DNA from: Lentibacter algarum
GTDB lineage: Bacteria; Pseudomonadota; Alphaproteobacteria; Rhodobacterales; Rhodobacteraceae
Reading direction: 5' to 3'
DNA length: 64,000 nucleotides
Assembly (NCBI RefSeq): GCF_040580765.1
Contig: NZ_CP158687.1
Span: 1,302,001 to 1,366,000, forward strand
The notes under the pieces are model-generated. The model did no database searches and was not told where the DNA came from. It was given only the letters and a program-made list of their open reading frames with translations. A program made the position numbers and the translations under genes. Numbering within the stretch: the stretch's first letter is position 1; the number at the start of each line of letters is the position of its first letter. This document shows, piece by piece, positions 18,316-25,911 of this stretch.

Positions 18316-19308
18316 ATGGTACCTTCCAAGAAACTTACCTCGGATGAAGTCAACGCTCTGATTGACGGCTTGGGCGATGAAAGCTCATCGGCTTCAATGG
18401 GCGGTGATGATGGCCATGTGGATGTGCGCCCGTTTTCGTTCGGCTCCGATGACCTATCGCTCTTGGGGGATTATTACGCGCTGCGCATGATAAACGAGCG
18501 GTTCTGCCGCTTTGCACGCAGCGTGTTTCTGCCTATGCTGCGCATTCAACCGCGGATTTCGTCTTTCCCACCAGAGGTGAAAACCTTTGACGAATATACC
18601 AGTGGTGCGGAAAGCTTTATGAGCCTTACCACAAGCCGTATGGAAGAGCTTCGCGGAAGTAGCCTTTTGGTTGTGGCGCCTGCATTTATCTCGCTTCTGA
18701 CGAATTCATACTATGGCGGCACGGCTGTGCGCTCGTTGCGCCGCCCCACTGGAGAATTCACGGCAACCGAGCAGCGCGTCATTGAGATTGTGACAGAGGG
18801 GTTGATGAGTTCTATGCAAATGGCATGGCGCGACCTTACGCCAGTATCTTTTTCGGTGCAGGGCCATGAAGAAAATATGCAGTTCGCCTCATTTGTCGAC
18901 AACAGCGAAACTGTCATTGTCTGCACCTTTTTGGTGCAGCTTCCCGGAAATGAGCCGGCAACTTTCGATATGGTCTATCCGCTTCAAACACTGAAACCGA
19001 TCGCCTCTTTACTGCGATCACGGGTTCAATCTGAATTTGTCGATGATGATATGTCATGGCGTCAAAAGCTGGAACGCGCAATTTTGAATATTCCGCTGAT
19101 GGTCACAGCAGAATTGGCCAAGCCAAAGGTTTCAATGCGCAATCTTTTGCGCTTGCAAAGCGGTGATACCTTCCCAATTCAGCTTGCCGATGGTGTAAAA
19201 GTTCTTGTTGAGGGTAAGGATATTTTCAATGCTGAATTGGGCCAAGTTGGCCCGCAAGCCGCGCTTCACTTGCGCGAACGTATTAACGCAAACAAAGACA
19301 ATGTTTAG
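18316..19308 (+). CDS. fliM: Flagellar motor switch protein FliM
   Basis: This 330-residue C-ring protein begins with a CheY-P-binding type motif (LTSDEVNALIDGLGD). The middle domain contains YYALRMINERFCRFARSVFLPMLRI, and the C-terminal SpoA-like domain (about 255-325) includes MTVELAKPKV-type sequence and LPIQLADGVKVLVEG. Length and operon position are normal. Confidence 0.95.
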   Translation: MVPSKKLTSDEVNALIDGLGDESSSASMGGDDGHVDVRPFSFGSDDLSLLGDYYALRMINERFCRFARSVFLPMLRIQPRISSFPPEVKTFDEYTSGAESFMSLTTSRMEELRGSSLLVVAPAFISLLTNSYYGGTAVRSLRRPTGEFTATEQRVIEIVTEGLMSSMQMAWRDLTPVSFSVQGHEENMQFASFVDNSETVIVCTFLVQLPGNEPATFDMVYPLQTLKPIASLLRSRVQSEFVDDDMSWRQKLERAILNIPLMVTAELAKPKVSMRNLLRLQSGDTFPIQLADGVKVLVEGKDIFNAELGQVGPQAALHLRERINANKDNV

Positions 19309-19320
19309 AAAGGCAGTCTG

Positions 19321-19638
19321 ATGTCAGATGAAAACCAAGTTACTGAAGAGGCCAGCATTGCAAAGCCCGAGCGTGATGGAAGCGAGAACCTGCGGGTTCT
19401 TGAAAACATTGACGTGCAAATGACAGTAGAGGTTGGCCGCTCTGAAATCACCATCCGAGATCTGTTGCGATTGAGCGAAGGCTCGATTTTGGAGCTTGAT
19501 CGGCTGGCGGGTGATCCGTTGGATATTCTTATCAACGGGACAATGATAGCTAAGGGCGAGGTTGTGATGGTTGGCGAACGTTTTGGCATTCGTTTTGGCG
19601 AAATTGTTGAGCCAGAAAAGCGCGTAGAAAGTATTTAA
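19321..19638 (+). CDS. fliN: Flagellar motor switch protein FliN
   Basis: This 105-residue protein has the SpoA domain typical of FliN: ENIDVQMTVEVGRSEITIRDLLRLSEGSILELDRLAGDPLDILING and VVMVGERFGIRFGEIVEP. It forms the lower part of the C ring with FliM and binds FliH. It ends the fliKLMN set; a hairpin follows. Confidence 0.95.
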   Translation: MSDENQVTEEASIAKPERDGSENLRVLENIDVQMTVEVGRSEITIRDLLRLSEGSILELDRLAGDPLDILINGTMIAKGEVVMVGERFGIRFGEIVEPEKRVESI

Positions 19639-19715
19639 CCTTTGGGCTGTCATTTTTTTGGCAGTGAAGGGTATTCAAAAATAAGACGCTATATCAGATA
19701 ATTACCAATTAATTA

Positions 19716-19740
19716 ACGTGCCACCTTTGAGGTGGCACGT
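19716..19740. terminator. Perfect 10-bp hairpin between fliN and fliO, overlapping a promoter
   Basis: ACGTGCCACC and GGTGGCACGT are exact inverted repeats around the 5-nt loop TTTGA, followed by TTTCC. The right arm contains the -24 box of the fliO sigma-54 promoter. It may end fliKLMN transcripts, act as a binding site, or both. Confidence 0.65.
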
Positions 19741-19749
19741 TTCCTGCTT
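19733..19749 (+). promoter_or_regulatory. Sigma-54 promoter for fliOPQR-flhB
   Basis: TGGCACGTTTCCTGCTT has GG at 19734-19735 and GC at 19746-19747 (N10), a near-consensus RpoN site 34 bp upstream of the fliO GTG. Confidence 0.85.
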
Positions 19750-19781
19750 CTTTCTTGTGAGACAGAAGTAAGGCAAAGACA

Positions 19782-20054
19782 GTGGATATTCAGCCATTTC
19801 AAATCGTTACAGTGGTGGTCTTCTTGGCCATTCTATTGGCGGCCCAGTTGCTGCTGAAGCGTCTGCGCAGGGCGGGTGGCCTGCCATCCTCAGCAAAACG
19901 TATGGAGGTCCTCCAAAACTTGAGTGTTGGGCCCAAGGAGGGCCTATTGTTGGTGCGGGTTGACGGCTCAGACTTTTTGGTTGGTGTGCCGCGCCATGGC
20001 CCGTTGACACTTCTGCCACTCGCGCCAAACAGCACTGAGGTGACTTATGTTTAG
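19782..20054 (+). CDS. fliO: Flagellar biosynthesis protein FliO
   Basis: This 90-residue protein starts with GTG after an AAGTAAGG site. One membrane segment (about 5-24) is followed by a FliO-type cytoplasmic part (LQNLSVGPKEGLLLVRVDGSDFLVGVPRHGPLTLL). FliO is a transient assembly chaperone for the FliP ring. It overlaps fliP by 8 bp. Confidence 0.85.
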   Translation: MDIQPFQIVTVVVFLAILLAAQLLLKRLRRAGGLPSSAKRMEVLQNLSVGPKEGLLLVRVDGSDFLVGVPRHGPLTLLPLAPNSTEVTYV

Positions 20055-20805
20055 ACTTTCCGCACTCAGTTTCATCAGCCTTATCGCGCTGGCAACTGCT
20101 ACTTCGGGTCAGGGCTTCGACATTTCAGGGCTTCCAGCTTTAAACACCACACAATCGGGTGAGGGCGAGATGACATACTCGCTGTCGCTACAGATCTTGG
20201 CCTTGATGACTGCATTAACGCTTTTGCCGTCGCTCGTGTTAGGTATGTCGTCATTCACCCGCATAATTATTGTGCTGTCGATTTTACGGCAAGCTTTGGG
20301 CACACAACAGACGCCGCCAAATCAGGTGCTCATCGCAATCGCCTTGTTCTTGTCGCTGTTCATCATGCAGCCAACCCTGACACTAATATATGACAACGCT
20401 TTGTCGCCGTTCATGTCAGAGACACTTCCCGCCGATCAAGCCATTGCCCGCGCTTCAACCATCATGAAAGATTTCATGGTTTTGAACACCCGTAGTGACA
20501 CGCTTTTGATGTTTTCCGATATGGCGGGCGCTGAAGCTTATGAGAGCAATGCTGACATCCCGTTTTCGACCATCTTGCCGGCGTTCATTACATCTGAGCT
20601 GAAGACGGCCTTTCAAATCGGGTTTCTTCTTTTCCTTCCGTTCTTGGTTATCGATATGGTGATTGCCTCAATCCTAATGTCATTGGGGATGATGATGCTG
20701 TCACCGATGTTGGTGTCGTTGCCCTTTAAGCTGCTCTTGTTTGTTCTGGTTGATGGCTGGGCCATGACAGTCGGTTCGCTGGCGGCCACTTTTGCAACAC
20801 AGTGA
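20047..20805 (+). CDS. fliP: Flagellar export gate protein FliP
   Basis: This 252-residue protein has an N-terminal signal peptide (about 1-22) and the highly conserved FliP core: LPSLVLGMSSFTRIIIVLSI, RQALGTQQTPPNQVLIAIALFL and FLLFLPFLVIDMVIASILMS. Five FliP subunits form the export pore with FliQ and FliR. Confidence 0.96.
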   Translation: MFRLSALSFISLIALATATSGQGFDISGLPALNTTQSGEGEMTYSLSLQILALMTALTLLPSLVLGMSSFTRIIIVLSILRQALGTQQTPPNQVLIAIALFLSLFIMQPTLTLIYDNALSPFMSETLPADQAIARASTIMKDFMVLNTRSDTLLMFSDMAGAEAYESNADIPFSTILPAFITSELKTAFQIGFLLFLPFLVIDMVIASILMSLGMMMLSPMLVSLPFKLLLFVLVDGWAMTVGSLAATFATQ

Positions 20806-20811
20806 GGTCCC

Positions 20812-21081
20812 ATGGATTTTGATAATAACATTGAATACCTCCGACTTGCCTTCTGGCAAATCATTCTCGCCGCAGGCCCCATTTTGGGCGTGGCGCTGGC
20901 GATCGGTTTGGTTATCGGTGTTTTGCAGGCCGCGACTTCGATCAATGAAATGACATTGAGTTTCGTGCCAAAGCTCATCTTGGTGCTGCTCACCATGGCA
21001 CTTTTGTCAGGGTTCATGATGACGCAATTGACAGATTACTTTACTTTTATTTTTGAAGAAATCGTGGCTGTCGGGAGATGA
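20812..21081 (+). CDS. fliQ: Flagellar export gate protein FliQ
   Basis: This 89-residue two-helix membrane protein has the FliQ signatures GPILGVALAIGLVIGVLQAATSINEMTLSFVPK. It overlaps fliR by 4 bp. Confidence 0.95.
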   Translation: MDFDNNIEYLRLAFWQIILAAGPILGVALAIGLVIGVLQAATSINEMTLSFVPKLILVLLTMALLSGFMMTQLTDYFTFIFEEIVAVGR

Positions 21082-21899
21082 TACCGATCAATTCCATATC
21101 TTTGGCGGGTTTGCCTGGCATGCCTTTGCAGGCCTTGTTTGATGTTTTTCTGCAAGTGTTCTTGGTCAATCTCCGCATTGGTGCTTTTCTGATATCGGCG
21201 CCGTTTTTTGGCTCGCGTATGGTGCCTTTGCAAATCAGAATTGTTTTCTCAATTGGGCTTGGATTGTTTATCATGAGCCAGATCGAGGCGCCTGATGTCA
21301 CTGTTTTGACGTCGTTCTTTGTGGTGCCTTTGGTATTACAAGAATTGGCCATTGGGCTCTGCGTTGGACTCTGCATGACAATTATTTTTGCCTCCGTCGG
21401 CTTGGCGGGTGAAAAAATTGCGGCATCTTCTGGCTTGTCTTTTGCTATGCAAGTTGATCCGAATGGGGGCGGGCAAACGCCAGTGATCAGTCAGATTCTC
21501 ACCCTGTTTTCGTTGGTCATTTTTTTTGCGCTCAACGGCCATATGCTGGTGCTGGCGTTGATGATTGAAAGCTACACATTGGTGCCCATTGGTGCTCCGC
21601 TGCTTTATGGGGCGATGTTTCAAACAGGGATAGATGCCGCTGGGTTGATGTTTGCTTTTGCCGCAAGCGTCATGCTGCCCATTGTAGCGGTGTTGTTTAT
21701 AATCAACTTGGCCATTGGCATCATTACAAAATCAGCGCCGCAGCTTAATTTGTTTTCATTCGGCTTCCCAATCACAATCCTGAGCGTATTTGTGCTCCTT
21801 GTTTTATCTGTTACGCCTTTAGCTTGGTCTTTTTCAGATCTGATTGAGTCGACAATGGCCGTTTTGAGAACCCTTATCGAAAGTATGTCCAATGGCTGA
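21078..21899 (+). CDS. fliR: Flagellar export gate protein FliR
   Basis: This 273-residue polytopic membrane protein of the export gate has LRIGAFLISAPFFGSRMVPLQIRI and ELAIGLCVGLCMTIIFASVGLAGE as typical FliR segments. It overlaps flhB by 8 bp, so fliP-Q-R-flhB is a tightly coupled set. Confidence 0.95.
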   Translation: MIPINSISLAGLPGMPLQALFDVFLQVFLVNLRIGAFLISAPFFGSRMVPLQIRIVFSIGLGLFIMSQIEAPDVTVLTSFFVVPLVLQELAIGLCVGLCMTIIFASVGLAGEKIAASSGLSFAMQVDPNGGGQTPVISQILTLFSLVIFFALNGHMLVLALMIESYTLVPIGAPLLYGAMFQTGIDAAGLMFAFAASVMLPIVAVLFIINLAIGIITKSAPQLNLFSFGFPITILSVFVLLVLSVTPLAWSFSDLIESTMAVLRTLIESMSNG

Positions 21900-23052
21900 A
21901 GGTGGTGATGAGAGCCAAGAAAAGACAGAGGACCCAACTCAGCGGCGCTTAGAAAAAGCGGCGGAAGATGGCGAAGTGTTGTCATCCAAAGAGATGTTTG
22001 TTTTTGCCACCATGGCGATGGGGATCGCTATGATCTACGCCTTGTCGATCTATATTCCGTCTCAGATTGGTCATTGGATGACATTTTTCCGGTTTGGCGG
22101 CCTCGATAAAATGGACAGCCAGATTTTGACGAACCTTGGCCATGCGCTTTGGATATTTATTGTTGTGTCGGCAATTATTGGTCTGCCCATGCTTGTTGCT
22201 GTATTGGCAACACAAGGGGCGATCGGGGGCGGCATTAATTTTACAGCCAAAGCCATGGCCTTTAAAGGCAATCGCATCAATCCTTTGAGCGGACTCAAGC
22301 GTATGTTTTCGGTCAAAGGGTTGGTTGAACTGGCCAAGGCTGTCGCCAAGGTTGTCTTTCTTGGCGCTGCCTTTGCGGGTGTTATCTGGGTGCTCCTGCC
22401 GACAGTATTGCGCCTCACCAGCACAGGCTTGACGGCAGCTTTACATGAGGTGTTCTGGGGCACGATGCTGGCGCTGGCCGCATCTATTATTGTCCTGGGT
22501 GCCATTGCGGCCCTTGATTTGGCCTATGCCATGTACACACATATGCAAAAGCTGCGCATGAGCCGGCAAGATATGAAAGACGAGCACAAGCAAACCGAGG
22601 GCTCGCCCGAAGTCAAATCGCGCATCCGTCGCTTACAGATGGAAGCAAGCCGGCGTGCATCAGAGCAGGGTGCTGCAGTTGAAAATGTGGCTGAAGCCAC
22701 TGCCATTATTACAAACCCGACACATTTTGCTGTAGCGCTGAAATATGTCCCGGGTGAAACGCGCGCACCAATCATTTTGGCAATGGGTCGTGGGAAAATG
22801 GCGGAGCGTATCATCGAGAAAGCAAACGAGCACGACGTCACAATCTTCCGCAGCCCGCTGTTGGCACGTGCGCTATATTTCACTGGCGATATTGGGCAAG
22901 AGATCACCGATGGTGTCTACACCGCGGTTGCGGCGGTCTTGGCTTATGTGTTCCGCCTTGATCGAGGCGAGACGCCTGAGGAGCCTTGGGTCGATATTCC
23001 GAATGAACTGCAATTTGATAAAAACGGTAAATCTCTGGGTGGGGAGACATAA
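21892..23052 (+). CDS. flhB: Flagellar export switch protein FlhB
   Basis: This 386-residue protein starts MAEGGDESQEKTEDPTQRRLEKAAEDGEV, the standard FlhB N-terminus. It has four membrane segments and a cytoplasmic domain with the autocleavage motif NPTH at residues 275-278. Cleavage between Asn and Pro, together with FliK, switches export from hook to filament proteins. Length is typical. Confidence 0.96.
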   Translation: MAEGGDESQEKTEDPTQRRLEKAAEDGEVLSSKEMFVFATMAMGIAMIYALSIYIPSQIGHWMTFFRFGGLDKMDSQILTNLGHALWIFIVVSAIIGLPMLVAVLATQGAIGGGINFTAKAMAFKGNRINPLSGLKRMFSVKGLVELAKAVAKVVFLGAAFAGVIWVLLPTVLRLTSTGLTAALHEVFWGTMLALAASIIVLGAIAALDLAYAMYTHMQKLRMSRQDMKDEHKQTEGSPEVKSRIRRLQMEASRRASEQGAAVENVAEATAIITNPTHFAVALKYVPGETRAPIILAMGRGKMAERIIEKANEHDVTIFRSPLLARALYFTGDIGQEITDGVYTAVAAVLAYVFRLDRGETPEEPWVDIPNELQFDKNGKSLGGET

Positions 23053-23054
23053 AC

Positions 23055-23273
23055 ATGAGCAGCAAACGAACGCGCAGCATGGGCGAAATGATCTCGACAA
23101 TTTGTTTTTTTGGGATGTCAGCCTGGATTGCACTTGAGGCGCTTGCATTGATGAGCGTTGCCCCCAGTTGGCAGATCTATGGCTTGTTTGGTGCCTCTAT
23201 CATGTGCCTGCTCGGGGGAATGCGGTTTATTATTGCTGATATGGCCGCTGCAATCCAGCGGAAATTCAAATGA
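23055..23273 (+). CDS. Small two-helix membrane protein after flhB
   Basis: This 72-residue protein starts 2 bp after the flhB stop and overlaps the next gene by 4 bp, so it is very likely translated. Two hydrophobic segments (about 11-33 and 38-58) flank a short loop, with a basic N-terminus and tail (IQRKFK). Family unknown to me. A role in export or motor assembly is inferred only from position. Confidence 0.75.
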   Translation: MSSKRTRSMGEMISTICFFGMSAWIALEALALMSVAPSWQIYGLFGASIMCLLGGMRFIIADMAAAIQRKFK

Positions 23274-23491
23274 GTTCAGGGGGGTCTCATATCGCTTGTG
23301 GTCGGTGCACGTATTACTTTGTTACATTTGATGTGCAGAGACCTCATGGATGTAAAAAATTTGGTTTTAAGTCGCAGAGATCGCCCAGTTTGGAAGTTTT
23401 TACAGCAACTGGCACGAAATGTGCTCAATTCAATGAGAAATTTACGCCATCACGGCGTGCATCAGAGAAAACTGTCAGGAGGCGGGGATGA
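23270..23491 (+). CDS. Small conserved Cys-containing protein
   Basis: This 73-residue protein contains CGRCTYYFVTFDVQRPHGCKKFGFKS, then SPSLEVFTATGTKCAQFNEK. The four Cys (CxxC, then C, then C) and the pattern GCKxFGFKS-xxPS-TGxxCxxF belong to a small protein family found widely in bacteria. The family's function is not known to me; metal binding is likely from the Cys layout. It overlaps both neighbours by 4 bp (ATGA), giving strong evidence that it is expressed as part of the flhB operon. A competing frame at 23298-23567 is rejected. Confidence 0.78.
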   Translation: MSSGGSHIACGRCTYYFVTFDVQRPHGCKKFGFKSQRSPSLEVFTATGTKCAQFNEKFTPSRRASEKTVRRRG

Positions 23492-24285
23492 CGACCCAAA
23501 CGAAAGCTGTCGAGGAGGGCATCAAGATCGCGTTGGACGCAGCCGATGCAGCAACGAATGTCACTGATGAGTTCGCGCGTATCAAACAGGATTATTCTGC
23601 CGTGGAGGGCGAGGTGAAAAAACTATATAAGAACGCCACAATTGTTTTTGCCAGCTCGGCCGCCGCCAGCCTTATCGCCGTGCTTGCTGCTTCGATGATG
23701 TATTATCGCACCATGGAAACCATGGAAACCAGCAACAACACGTCGCTTGAGGCATTGGTCATATTCGCGGAAAATGTCGATAAACTTGCATTGGCAACCA
23801 CATTACTTGATGAAGCACTCACCAAACAATCCAAAATGTCTGAGACAGTGGAAGCCACCAATATCGCTGTAAGCCGCATTGAGGAAAGTCAGGCGGAAGC
23901 TCAAGCAATAACAGCAGAAGGCTTGGCTGAGCTCTCAGAGACCACAACAGCAGTGGTGTCGCAATTTAGCACAGCGATGCTTGAAAAATTTGATACCGAT
24001 TTGGCGCAACAGACCGATACTATTTCTCAAGCGCTGGCCTCGCTTGAGGCGGCACAAAGTGCGCTTTCTGCCAGTCTTGCGGCACAAGATAACCCCTCAG
24101 GTGCTGATGCCGCCCCAAATAAAGAACTGACAGCAAAGCTGGAGACGGTCCTTATGCTGCAAAGAGAGATTTCTGCGAAAATCACAGCCGCCAACAGCCC
24201 GCCGCCCAAATCGCGTAAGCGCCCAACGCCGGCTGCGACAGCCAAACCAAAGCGCACATCAGACGCGCCCATCACCTTCCCATAA
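23488..24285 (+). CDS. Membrane-anchored coiled-coil protein, unknown
   Basis: In this 265-residue protein, residues about 1-48 are helical and cytoplasmic, and one membrane segment lies at about 50-70 (TIVFASSAAASLIAVLAASMM). A long coiled-coil-like region full of Ala, Glu, Thr and Ser follows (about 75-215), then a basic, Pro-rich tail (SPPPKSRKRPTPAATAKPKR). The layout recalls membrane-anchored methyl-accepting or polar scaffold proteins, but no signature motif is present. It overlaps the previous gene by 4 bp. The next gene follows after 27 bp. Confidence 0.72.
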   Translation: MTTQTKAVEEGIKIALDAADAATNVTDEFARIKQDYSAVEGEVKKLYKNATIVFASSAAASLIAVLAASMMYYRTMETMETSNNTSLEALVIFAENVDKLALATTLLDEALTKQSKMSETVEATNIAVSRIEESQAEAQAITAEGLAELSETTTAVVSQFSTAMLEKFDTDLAQQTDTISQALASLEAAQSALSASLAAQDNPSGADAAPNKELTAKLETVLMLQREISAKITAANSPPPKSRKRPTPAATAKPKRTSDAPITFP

Positions 24286-24312
24286 ACCTGGTCAAAGCGC
24301 CGAGGATGTAAC

Positions 24313-25110
24313 ATGGCACTTGAAGATTTCGCTGATGAAGCGCCAGCGAGCGCCGCACAGCCCCCCCAATTTCTGAAACTTCAGAAAAGTGGGATGGGGC
24401 GGTTGGCGGTTGCTCATCGTATGCGCGAAGGGGATATCTTGGTCGCTATAGACGGCGATCTATTCTTGGGAGATGGCGAAACGCTCAAGAGTGCTTTTGA
24501 AGATTTTGACCCAACAGAGCCTGACATCGCTTGGCTGATTACGTTTTGGCGCGACGGTTTATTCTTCAGCGTCTGTTTTGAGCAGCCGCTCAAAGCGAAG
24601 TTTGATTTTGCGACGCCTGAGGAGGCAATTCAGGTTGTGGACGGTTTTCAGAGCCTCAAGTTTGGCCCTATTGAGAATTATCAGAACTTCGAAGTGTTTA
24701 AAGACTTGCACAGAAACGCTGCAATGCATGAAACACGTTCAGACAGTTTGGCTGGGATTGCTCCTGTCTTGTGGATGCTCAATCACCGCTTGTATTATCC
24801 AATGATTGCTATAGCGATTGTATATGCAATCACATTTTTGACGCATATTTTGTTGTTCTTTTTGGCCTATGGCATGACCTGCCTTTATGTGAAGCGCGCA
24901 CAGCTTAATTTGCTTCGCTCGTATCATTTGTTTGAAAACAAATTTTATTGGTTCGTATTGGCGGGGCAAAGCGAGAATGAAGTGAGGGAAACGTGTCGCG
25001 AAATTGACCCTGAAATTAAATTTGCGTTCGACAAAACGGCAGAGCAGCCGAAATTAAACCGGCTTCAACGTAAGGAATTGCGAGAGGCTGAGGCCAAGTC
25101 GCAAGGCTAA
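24313..25110 (+). CDS. Membrane protein with PDZ-like N-terminal segment
   Basis: In this 265-residue protein, residues about 28-60 (GRLAVAHRMREGDILVAIDGDLFLG) resemble the ligand-groove part of a PDZ domain, though the resemblance is short. A helical hairpin of membrane segments lies near 160-195 (YYPMIAIAIVYAITFLTHILLFFLAYGMTCLYV). A cytoplasmic, charged tail ends KELREAEAKSQG. It is the last gene of the flhB operon before a 93-bp gap. Its function in flagellar assembly, if any, is unknown. Confidence 0.72.
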   Translation: MALEDFADEAPASAAQPPQFLKLQKSGMGRLAVAHRMREGDILVAIDGDLFLGDGETLKSAFEDFDPTEPDIAWLITFWRDGLFFSVCFEQPLKAKFDFATPEEAIQVVDGFQSLKFGPIENYQNFEVFKDLHRNAAMHETRSDSLAGIAPVLWMLNHRLYYPMIAIAIVYAITFLTHILLFFLAYGMTCLYVKRAQLNLLRSYHLFENKFYWFVLAGQSENEVRETCREIDPEIKFAFDKTAEQPKLNRLQRKELREAEAKSQG

Positions 25111-25203
25111 CGTTTGTCCATTTGAAACGCTTTTCGAAAAATTACGAAACGCAGGCCTAAAGTAATCCGTTGCGGGGACGTTGACCCTAGCAAGGGGATA
25201 TAA

Positions 25204-25557
25204 ATGCACTCCAGTTTTATCAATAGCCTGTCACTGGCCGCTTTGCCACGCCATCGCGTTCAAGCGCGAGCCATGTTGTTAGAGGCAGGCTGTGAGACAG
25301 ACAGGGTCTTTCTCTTGAAAAAAGGTACGGCGCGTGGCGCAGACGGTGTTGTGTATCAGGAGGGACACGTGCTCAACTTTAAAGAGTTTCTGGCGGCATC
25401 TCACTTTGTAACTCCGATTAAAGCGCAAACCGAATGTGATATTGTGCATATTCCTCGTACACTGATCCGCGAGCGCCTGTGTATCGACAACCCGCTCACA
25501 TGGACGATTGCGAGATGTTTTGCTGCCGAGGATCTTGCCCTGCGAGGGGTCGGATAA
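25204..25557 (+). CDS. Single-domain cNMP-binding-fold-like protein 1
   Basis: This 117-residue protein follows the cyclic-nucleotide-binding beta-roll pattern: LLEAGCETDRVFLLKKGTARG, then YQEGHVLNFKEFLAASHFV, then PIKAQTECDIVHIP and a C-terminal helix. The phosphate-binding cassette is not intact: there is no FGE and no conserved Arg before the Ala. Cyclic nucleotide binding is therefore doubtful, and a protein-binding role is as likely. No helix-turn-helix is present. Its stop (TAA) directly touches the ATG of the next gene, which has the same fold. Confidence 0.65.
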   Translation: MHSSFINSLSLAALPRHRVQARAMLLEAGCETDRVFLLKKGTARGADGVVYQEGHVLNFKEFLAASHFVTPIKAQTECDIVHIPRTLIRERLCIDNPLTWTIARCFAAEDLALRGVG

Positions 25558-25911
25558 ATGGGAGAAGCATCCACCACACCTGTGCGGAATTTGCTCAGCC
25601 ACGGTGAAGTTATGGAGCTGATCCATTCTGAAGTGCTGTTTATTAAGGGAATGCCGGTAACGTCAATTTTTTTGGTCTCAAAAGGTACGTTGCTTGTGTT
25701 TTCAAATGACGGCTCAAAGCTAAGGCGCTGGGTTGGGCCACAGCAAATCGTTGGCATCCATGACGCATTGATCAACGGAAAGTGGCAAGGTATCGGCGTG
25801 GCGCATGGAAAGGTTGAAGTTGTTGCTTTCAGTTTCCAAACGCTTCAAGACGCCTTGAAGAAAATCCCGCAGGCGCATCGCGTATTGTTGGATGAGTTGT
25901 TTGCGAGTTAG
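25558..25911 (+). CDS. Single-domain cNMP-binding-fold-like protein 2
   Basis: This 117-residue protein begins immediately after the stop of its neighbour (TAAATG), so the pair is translationally coupled. The pattern SEVLFIKGMPVTSIFLVSKGTLLVFSND, then PQQIVGIHDALINGKWQ, then AHGKVEVVAFSFQTLQDALKKIP fits a Crp-like beta-roll plus C-helix, again without the nucleotide-contact Arg. The two probably arose by duplication and may pair. The 3' end overlaps rpoN convergently by 4 bp. Confidence 0.63.
   Translation: MGEASTTPVRNLLSHGEVMELIHSEVLFIKGMPVTSIFLVSKGTLLVFSNDGSKLRRWVGPQQIVGIHDALINGKWQGIGVAHGKVEVVAFSFQTLQDALKKIPQAHRVLLDELFAS

Noticed and set aside
23298..23567. 89-residue frame overlapping the small four-Cys gene
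   Set aside because: The 23270-23491 frame has a recognised Cys pattern and 4-bp overlaps with both neighbours; this frame has neither.
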